Part shown: one piece after another, positions 14,791 to 18,907 of the stretch | Layout: each line of letters opens with the position of its first letter | How positions within the stretch are numbered: the first letter of the stretch is position 1 | Assembly (NCBI GenBank): GCA_045533055.1 | Contig: JAZSHD010000179.1 | Location: 1 to 18,907, forward strand | Origin: SIG78 sp045533055 | GTDB lineage: Bacteria; Verrucomicrobiota; Lentisphaeria; Victivallales; Victivallaceae | Reading direction: 5' to 3' | DNA length: 18,907 nt | Program-made: the position numbers and the translations under genes | Notes under the pieces: model-generated | What the model was told of the DNA's origin: nothing | The model's input: the letters and a program-made list of their open reading frames with translations, nothing else | The model's database searches: none

Positions 14791-14883
14791 TCAGTTACCG
14801 TTAGTTACCGTTCAGTTGCCATCAACCGTGTAGCCGCACCTTGCCCCGACTTTCGTCATCAGTTCTGCTGCTTGGGGCTGTGC
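14791..14883 (+). promoter_or_regulatory. Leader/operator region upstream of the antiporter gene
   Basis: A 10-bp direct repeat AGTTACCGTT occurs twice head-to-tail (14793-14802, 14803-14812), followed by a similar CAGTTGCC. Such helical-turn spacing suits cooperative protein binding. Farther down, GCAC (14836-14839) plus GCCCC (14843-14847) can pair with GGGGC (14874-14878) plus GTGC (14880-14883), forming a possible leader hairpin. The region, 14747-14939, has no gene. I could not place a convincing -35/-10 pair, so control of the arginine unit from here is inference. Confidence 0.4.
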
Positions 14884-14939
14884 AACAATTCCTCTCCGGT
14901 CAAAGTCTATTTTTCCAGACCTTAACCGAGGAGGAACAA

Positions 14940-16445
14940 ATGAACAAAGTCAACTCAAAGCTGGGGGCACTTGCTCTTACAGCCATCGTCGTCAGTGCCA
15001 TGATCGGCGGCGGGATCTTCAGTTTGCCGCAGAATATGGCTCAAAGTGCCGGGCTTACCGCCGTGATTTTGGCGTGGATCATTACCGGTATCGGTATATT
15101 TTTCCTTGCCAACACCTTCCGGACGCTTTCGGATGTAAAGCCCGATGCGGCGGCAGGTATCTACATGTACGCCCGGCTGGGTTTCGGTAAATTTGCCGGA
15201 TTCCAGATGGCGTGGGCGTATTATTTAAGCAATGTATTCGGCAATGTGGGCTATGCTGTACTGCTGATGGATGCGTTGAATTACTTTTTTCCCGGCACCT
15301 TTGCCGGCGGCAATAACTTTGCTTCCATCATCGGCGGATCGGTGGTGATCTGGGTGATGTGTTTTCTGGTTTTGCGGGGCACTCATCAGGCGGCGGCGAT
15401 CAATGTTATCGGTACGGCTGCCAAACTTCTGCCCATATTGCTTTTTATATTGATAATGATTTTTGCTTTCCGCTGGTCAGTTTTTACTGAAGGCTTTTCC
15501 AACACCGCCGCACCCGGAGCCAAACCGCTGGGCGGTATGCTGGGGCAGGTCAAATCCACCATGCTGGTCACATTGTGGGCGTTTATCGGTATTGAAGGTG
15601 CGGTAGTTATTTCCGGCAGAGCCCGCAATCAGCACGCTGTGGGTACGGCGACTGTTGCCGGTTTTGCCCTCTGTTTGACCATATATATACTGCTTTCCAT
15701 ATTGCCTTTCGGCAGAATGACCCAAGGGGAACTTGCCGCACTTGCCAATCCTTCCACGGCACCGGTTTTGAGTTCGGTGGTCGGTTCCTGGGGGGGCTGG
15801 CTGATGAATCTGGGAGTGATCGTGGCATTGCTCACATCGTGGCTTGCCTTTACCATTATGGTTGTGGAAATACCCTATCAGGCAGCCAAAGACGGCACTT
15901 TCCCCAAGATGTTTGCCCACGAAAATAAAAACGGTGCTCCGGATGTATCGCTTTTTGTCACCAGTTTTCTTATGCAGCTGGCAATGATCTTTGTCTACTT
16001 TGCCAACAATGCGTGGAACACCATGCTTTCCATTACCGCAGTTATGATCCTGCCGCCTTATCTGGCAAGTACGGCGTATCTCTGGCAGATCTGTGCCAAA
16101 GATAAATACCCCAAAACTGCTATGGTAAGCAAATGTTTTGCCATGGTTTGCGGTGTGGCGGGCACAGTTTACGCTTTGTGGATGATCTACGCCGCCGGAT
16201 TGAATTATCTGGCTATGGCGTTCTGGTTTATGGCGTTGGGCATAATCGTATATTGCAAGGCCCGCAGTGAACAGCGTAAACTGCAGGATAAAACCGCCTC
16301 TGCCGAACCGTTCTTTACCATGCGGGAAATGATTGCGGCTATCATCATCGTAGTCATCGCTCTGGCGGCACTGGTCTGGCAGACCGACCACGACCCGGCG
16401 GCAGAAAAACTCATTCACAAGTGGACACAGAAAATCGAGATGTAA
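14940..16445 (+). CDS. Basic amino acid antiporter, APC superfamily (arginine/agmatine or arginine/ornithine type)
   Basis: The 501-residue protein has about twelve to fourteen transmembrane segments and begins with the APC-family block SAMIGGGIFSLPQNMA, which is typical of the basic amino acid/polyamine antiporter (APA) group including ArcD and AdiC. The frame is open to a TTG at 14841, but I chose the ATG at 14940 because it has a perfect AGGAGG site and opens on a hydrophilic leader followed by the first membrane helix. It is 12 bp upstream of an AdiA-type decarboxylase gene, so the expected job is arginine in, agmatine out. By sequence it looks closer to the ArcD-type branch than to E. 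coli AdiC, and an arginine/ornithine exchanger is the main alternative. Confidence 0.9.
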   Translation: MNKVNSKLGALALTAIVVSAMIGGGIFSLPQNMAQSAGLTAVILAWIITGIGIFFLANTFRTLSDVKPDAAAGIYMYARLGFGKFAGFQMAWAYYLSNVFGNVGYAVLLMDALNYFFPGTFAGGNNFASIIGGSVVIWVMCFLVLRGTHQAAAINVIGTAAKLLPILLFILIMIFAFRWSVFTEGFSNTAAPGAKPLGGMLGQVKSTMLVTLWAFIGIEGAVVISGRARNQHAVGTATVAGFALCLTIYILLSILPFGRMTQGELAALANPSTAPVLSSVVGSWGGWLMNLGVIVALLTSWLAFTIMVVEIPYQAAKDGTFPKMFAHENKNGAPDVSLFVTSFLMQLAMIFVYFANNAWNTMLSITAVMILPPYLASTAYLWQICAKDKYPKTAMVSKCFAMVCGVAGTVYALWMIYAAGLNYLAMAFWFMALGIIVYCKARSEQRKLQDKTASAEPFFTMREMIAAIIIVVIALAALVWQTDHDPAAEKLIHKWTQKIEM

Positions 16446-16457
16446 GGAGATACGACC

Positions 16458-18746
16458 ATGCTTGAAGCTCTGGAAAATCATCGTATATTGATCGTGGAAG
16501 ATTCCGCCATCCACCGCAGCGAAATCATGCGGGTACAGCTCAACCGGCTGGAAAGTGCCTTGAAAAGCCGCCACATGGAAGTTTTGCGTGCCTATTCCTG
16601 CAGCGACGCTTTGCCGCTGGTCAGCAACGACATGGATTTGGACTGCCTCTTGCTGGCAAGCGATCTTAAAAGCGAGAAAAACTGCTGCTCTCCCGCTATG
16701 GAGCTTTTGGATAAATTGCAGCATTATCAGAAAAAAGTGCCGGTCTTTCTGCTGGCTGACCGGGAAAAAAGCGGCGATATTTTTTCGCCGGATATGCTCC
16801 GGTACTCCAGCGAACTGGTGTGGATCTTTGAGGACAGCCCCGACTTTATTGCCGGAAGAATAGCCTCGGCCGTGGAGCGTTACCGCAGCAATCTCCTGCC
16901 GCCGTTGATGAAAGCCATCTGGCAATACAACGAACAGCAGCACGAGTACTCCTGGGCGGCACCCGGACATCAGGGCGGCATCGGCTTTACCAAAAGTCCG
17001 GCGGGGAAAAAGTTTTTCGATTTTTACGGCGAAAATCTTTTCCGTACCGATACGGGCATCGAACGCTCCAGCATCGGCTCGCTGCTGGATCACACGGGGG
17101 CTTTTGCCGAAAGCGAAAAACTTGCCGCCAAAACCTTCGGTGCCGATGTATCATATTCGGTGCTTGCGGGTACATCCGGCTCCAACCGGACTGTTATGCA
17201 GGCGTGTTTATCCCCCGGCAGCGTGGCGATCTGTGACCGCAACTGCCACAAATCCATCGAACAGGGCTTGATCCTTTCCGGAGCAACACCCGTTTACATG
17301 ATCCCCTGCCGCAACTGCTACGGCATCATCGGCCCGGTTCGCCGCAGCGAAATGACGCCCGAAGCTGTTGCCGCAAAAATCAAAAAAGCCGGTGAACGCT
17401 TCGATGTCAGCAAAGGTGCCGTTTATGCGGTTTTGACCAACTGCACTTATGATGGACTTTGCTACAATGGGATCAAGACCGAAGGCGAATTGAGCAAAAG
17501 CTCCGATGTCGTGCATTTTGACGAAGCGTGGTACGCCTACGCCAAGTTCAATAAGATGTACGAAAATTTCCACGCCATGCGGGGCGATCCCCGGCACCAC
17601 TCCGGAGCGACAGTCTTTGCCACTCATTCCACGCATAAACTTTTGGCGGCACTTTCCCAATCTTCCTACATCCACATCCGGCAGGGGCGGAAGTATATGG
17701 AAAGCAACGCTTTCAATCAATCCTACATGCTCCACAGCACCACATCGCCCCTGTACGCCATTGCCGCTTCCAACGATGTGGCAACTGCTATGATGCGGAA
17801 CAATGGAGCGGCTTTGACCGGCGATGTGATTGCCGAAGCGGTGGATTTCCGGCAGGCATTGGCAAAGCTCTACCGCTCCTACACCGCCCGCAACTCCTGG
17901 TTCTTCAAGCCGTGGAACGCGGAACAGGTCACTGATTACAGCACCGGCGATGTTTACGAATTTGCCGATGCACCCCGGGAGCTTTTGTGCAAAGATCAAC
18001 GCTGCTGGATACTGGAACCGGGAGCCAAATGGCACGCCTTTGCTGATTTGGAAGATAACTGGGCGATGCTTGACCCCATCAAGGCAAGTATCCTTGCTCC
18101 CGGCATGAACAGCGACGGCAAATTTGCCGAAACCGGCGTTCCGGCGGCACTGGTCAGCAGTTACCTCTATTTGCAGGGCATCGTGCCCACCCGGACTACG
18201 GATTTCCAGCTGATGTTCCTCTTTTCGCTGGGGATAACCAAGGGCAAATGGAGCACTTTACTTAATGCGTTGATCAAATTTAAAGAGCTTTACGACCGCA
18301 ACACCCCGGTAGCGGAAGTTTTGCCCGATGTTGCCGCAGCTTATCCTGAAAGCTACAACGCAATGGGGCTGCACGAGCTGGGCGACCGCATGTTCAATTA
18401 TCTGAAGCGGGAAGAACCCAACACCAAGCTCAATGCGGCGTTCAGCACGCTGCCGGAAGTGGAGATGCTCCCCCGGGACGCCTTTATGCAGATCGTCAAC
18501 AACGATGTGGAAATGGTTCCTTGCGAACACCTCTACGGCAGAACCGCCGCTTGCGGGATCATACCGTACCCGCCGGGGATACCCATGCTGCTTTCGGGCG
18601 AAAACTTCGGCGGGGCACACTGCCCGCGGATAGCTTATCTGAAAAGTCTGCTGGCGTGGAACAAGCTCTTCCCCGGCTTTGAACACATAACCGAAGGCGT
18701 GGAAATGAGCAACGGCAATATACATGTATTGTGCGTAAAAAAATAA
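16458..18746 (+). CDS. adiA: Biodegradative-type arginine decarboxylase (PLP, AdiA-like)
   Basis: The 762-residue protein matches the full layout of E. coli AdiA (756 residues): an N-terminal receiver-like wing domain (1-130), a PLP core (about 165-580) and a C-terminal domain. The core contains SWAAPGHQGGIGFTK (165-179), HFDEAW (353-358) and the cofactor site THSTHKLLAALSQSS, with Lys394 as the Schiff-base lysine. The GIVPTRTTDFQ and PYPPGIPMLLSGENFG stretches are also AdiA-like. The enzyme converts arginine to agmatine and CO2, consuming a cytoplasmic proton. The ATG at 16458 has an AAGGAG site and lies 12 bp after the antiporter stop, so the two form an operon. Lysine or ornithine decarboxylases of the same fold are less likely, because close AdiA-specific segments are conserved. 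Confidence 0.94.
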   Translation: MLEALENHRILIVEDSAIHRSEIMRVQLNRLESALKSRHMEVLRAYSCSDALPLVSNDMDLDCLLLASDLKSEKNCCSPAMELLDKLQHYQKKVPVFLLADREKSGDIFSPDMLRYSSELVWIFEDSPDFIAGRIASAVERYRSNLLPPLMKAIWQYNEQQHEYSWAAPGHQGGIGFTKSPAGKKFFDFYGENLFRTDTGIERSSIGSLLDHTGAFAESEKLAAKTFGADVSYSVLAGTSGSNRTVMQACLSPGSVAICDRNCHKSIEQGLILSGATPVYMIPCRNCYGIIGPVRRSEMTPEAVAAKIKKAGERFDVSKGAVYAVLTNCTYDGLCYNGIKTEGELSKSSDVVHFDEAWYAYAKFNKMYENFHAMRGDPRHHSGATVFATHSTHKLLAALSQSSYIHIRQGRKYMESNAFNQSYMLHSTTSPLYAIAASNDVATAMMRNNGAALTGDVIAEAVDFRQALAKLYRSYTARNSWFFKPWNAEQVTDYSTGDVYEFADAPRELLCKDQRCWILEPGAKWHAFADLEDNWAMLDPIKASILAPGMNSDGKFAETGVPAALVSSYLYLQGIVPTRTTDFQLMFLFSLGITKGKWSTLLNALIKFKELYDRNTPVAEVLPDVAAAYPESYNAMGLHELGDRMFNYLKREEPNTKLNAAFSTLPEVEMLPRDAFMQIVNNDVEMVPCEHLYGRTAACGIIPYPPGIPMLLSGENFGGAHCPRIAYLKSLLAWNKLFPGFEHITEGVEMSNGNIHVLCVKK

Positions 18747-18760
18747 CATTTCTGATATGT

Positions 18761-18798
18761 CCCCGGCAGAAAAAAACTCTGTCGGGGATATTTTTTTT
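18761..18798 (+). terminator. Strong intrinsic terminator of the arginine operon
   Basis: CCCCGGCAGA (18761-18770) pairs with TCTGTCGGGG (18778-18787) over 10 bp, with one G-U pair and a 7-base A-rich loop, followed by ATATTTTTTTT. It lies 14 bp after the decarboxylase stop codon and has all features of a Rho-independent terminator. Confidence 0.93.
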
Positions 18799-18802
18799 GC
18801 GG

Positions 18803-18868
18803 TGTTACCAATAAGGGTCGGTACTTGAGGAAGGGGAAAAGACCTTTTTAGGAAAGGTCCTTTTCCCC
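18803..18868 (+). repeat. Right copy of the 3'-end repeat element: 46-bp core plus hairpin
   Basis: Positions 18803-18848 match the reverse complement of 95-140 at 44 of 46 bases. The core runs into a long hairpin: arm GGGGAAAAGACCTTT (18833-18847), loop TTAGG (18848-18852), arm AAAGGTCCTTTTCCCC (18853-18868) with one bulged base. The hairpin differs in sequence from the left copy in the loop but keeps the paired arms, so the fold seems to be conserved. The element begins directly after the T-tract of the decarboxylase terminator. Confidence 0.75.
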
Positions 18869-18907
18869 CTCCTATTATGTAAAAGTCAAGGGCTGATTCC
18901 TTGTTTT

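Noticed and set aside
15477..17093. Long minus-strand open frame (538 codons) opposite the antiporter and decarboxylase genes
   Set aside because: Over the antiporter gene its codons are in exact register with the real gene, where antisense stops arise only from TTA, CTA and TCA codons, which are rare here. It has no recognisable motif and crosses two well-supported genes.
95..18848. The end repeats as terminal inverted repeats of an 18.7-kb transposon
   Set aside because: No transposase or integrase lies between them, the content is housekeeping genes, and each copy is placed as a 3'-end element of its nearest gene.

Overview
The window is a gene-dense bacterial chromosome segment with 13 protein genes, nearly all intact, and no RNA genes, CRISPR array or insertion sequence that I can recognise. 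The organism is Gram-negative: it carries an MlaE/MlaF/MlaD-type outer-membrane lipid transport set. A secreted DUF4838/CBM9-like protein, a CE15-type esterase and an AGE-family epimerase suggest a carbohydrate-degrading member of the Planctomycetes-Verrucomicrobia-Lentisphaerota group, perhaps a gut Victivallales. That taxonomic placement is inference.

Layout. Positions 158-6383 (minus) look like one operon read mlaE, mlaF, mlaD, galE, CE15-like esterase, AGE epimerase, with gaps of 3 to 26 bp. A 17-bp perfect palindrome sits just upstream of mlaE. Positions 6465-9565 (minus) hold a two-gene unit, a NagD-like HAD phosphatase followed by the DUF4838 protein. It has a good promoter at 9598-9627 and ends in a hairpin terminator that overlaps the last stop codon. 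Positions 9778-10119 (plus) encode a short ribosome-hibernation factor with its own intrinsic terminator. Positions 10176-11429 (minus) encode a complete phage-type terminase large subunit with no other phage gene around it. Positions 11572-14746 (plus) hold metK, a PfkB/adenosine-kinase-like gene and a Na+/Ca2+ exchanger. Positions 14940-18746 (plus) hold a basic amino acid antiporter and an AdiA-type arginine decarboxylase, ending in a strong terminator.

How the genes work together. The lipid-transport genes are joined to cytoplasmic sugar genes, which could tie envelope upkeep to sugar-nucleotide or uronic acid metabolism. metK and the nucleoside kinase suggest handling of S-adenosylmethionine and its adenosine by-product. 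The antiporter-decarboxylase pair forms a proton-consuming arginine-to-agmatine cycle of the kind used for acid resistance.

Both ends of the window carry a near-identical 46-bp sequence (44 of 46 matching) in opposite orientation. Each copy lies just downstream of the outermost gene and is read in the same sense as that gene. With its adjoining hairpin this looks like a dispersed 3'-end element rather than the ends of a transposon. The best candidates for something unusual are this repeat, the solitary terminase, the palindrome upstream of mlaE, and the mixed lipid-transport/sugar operon.
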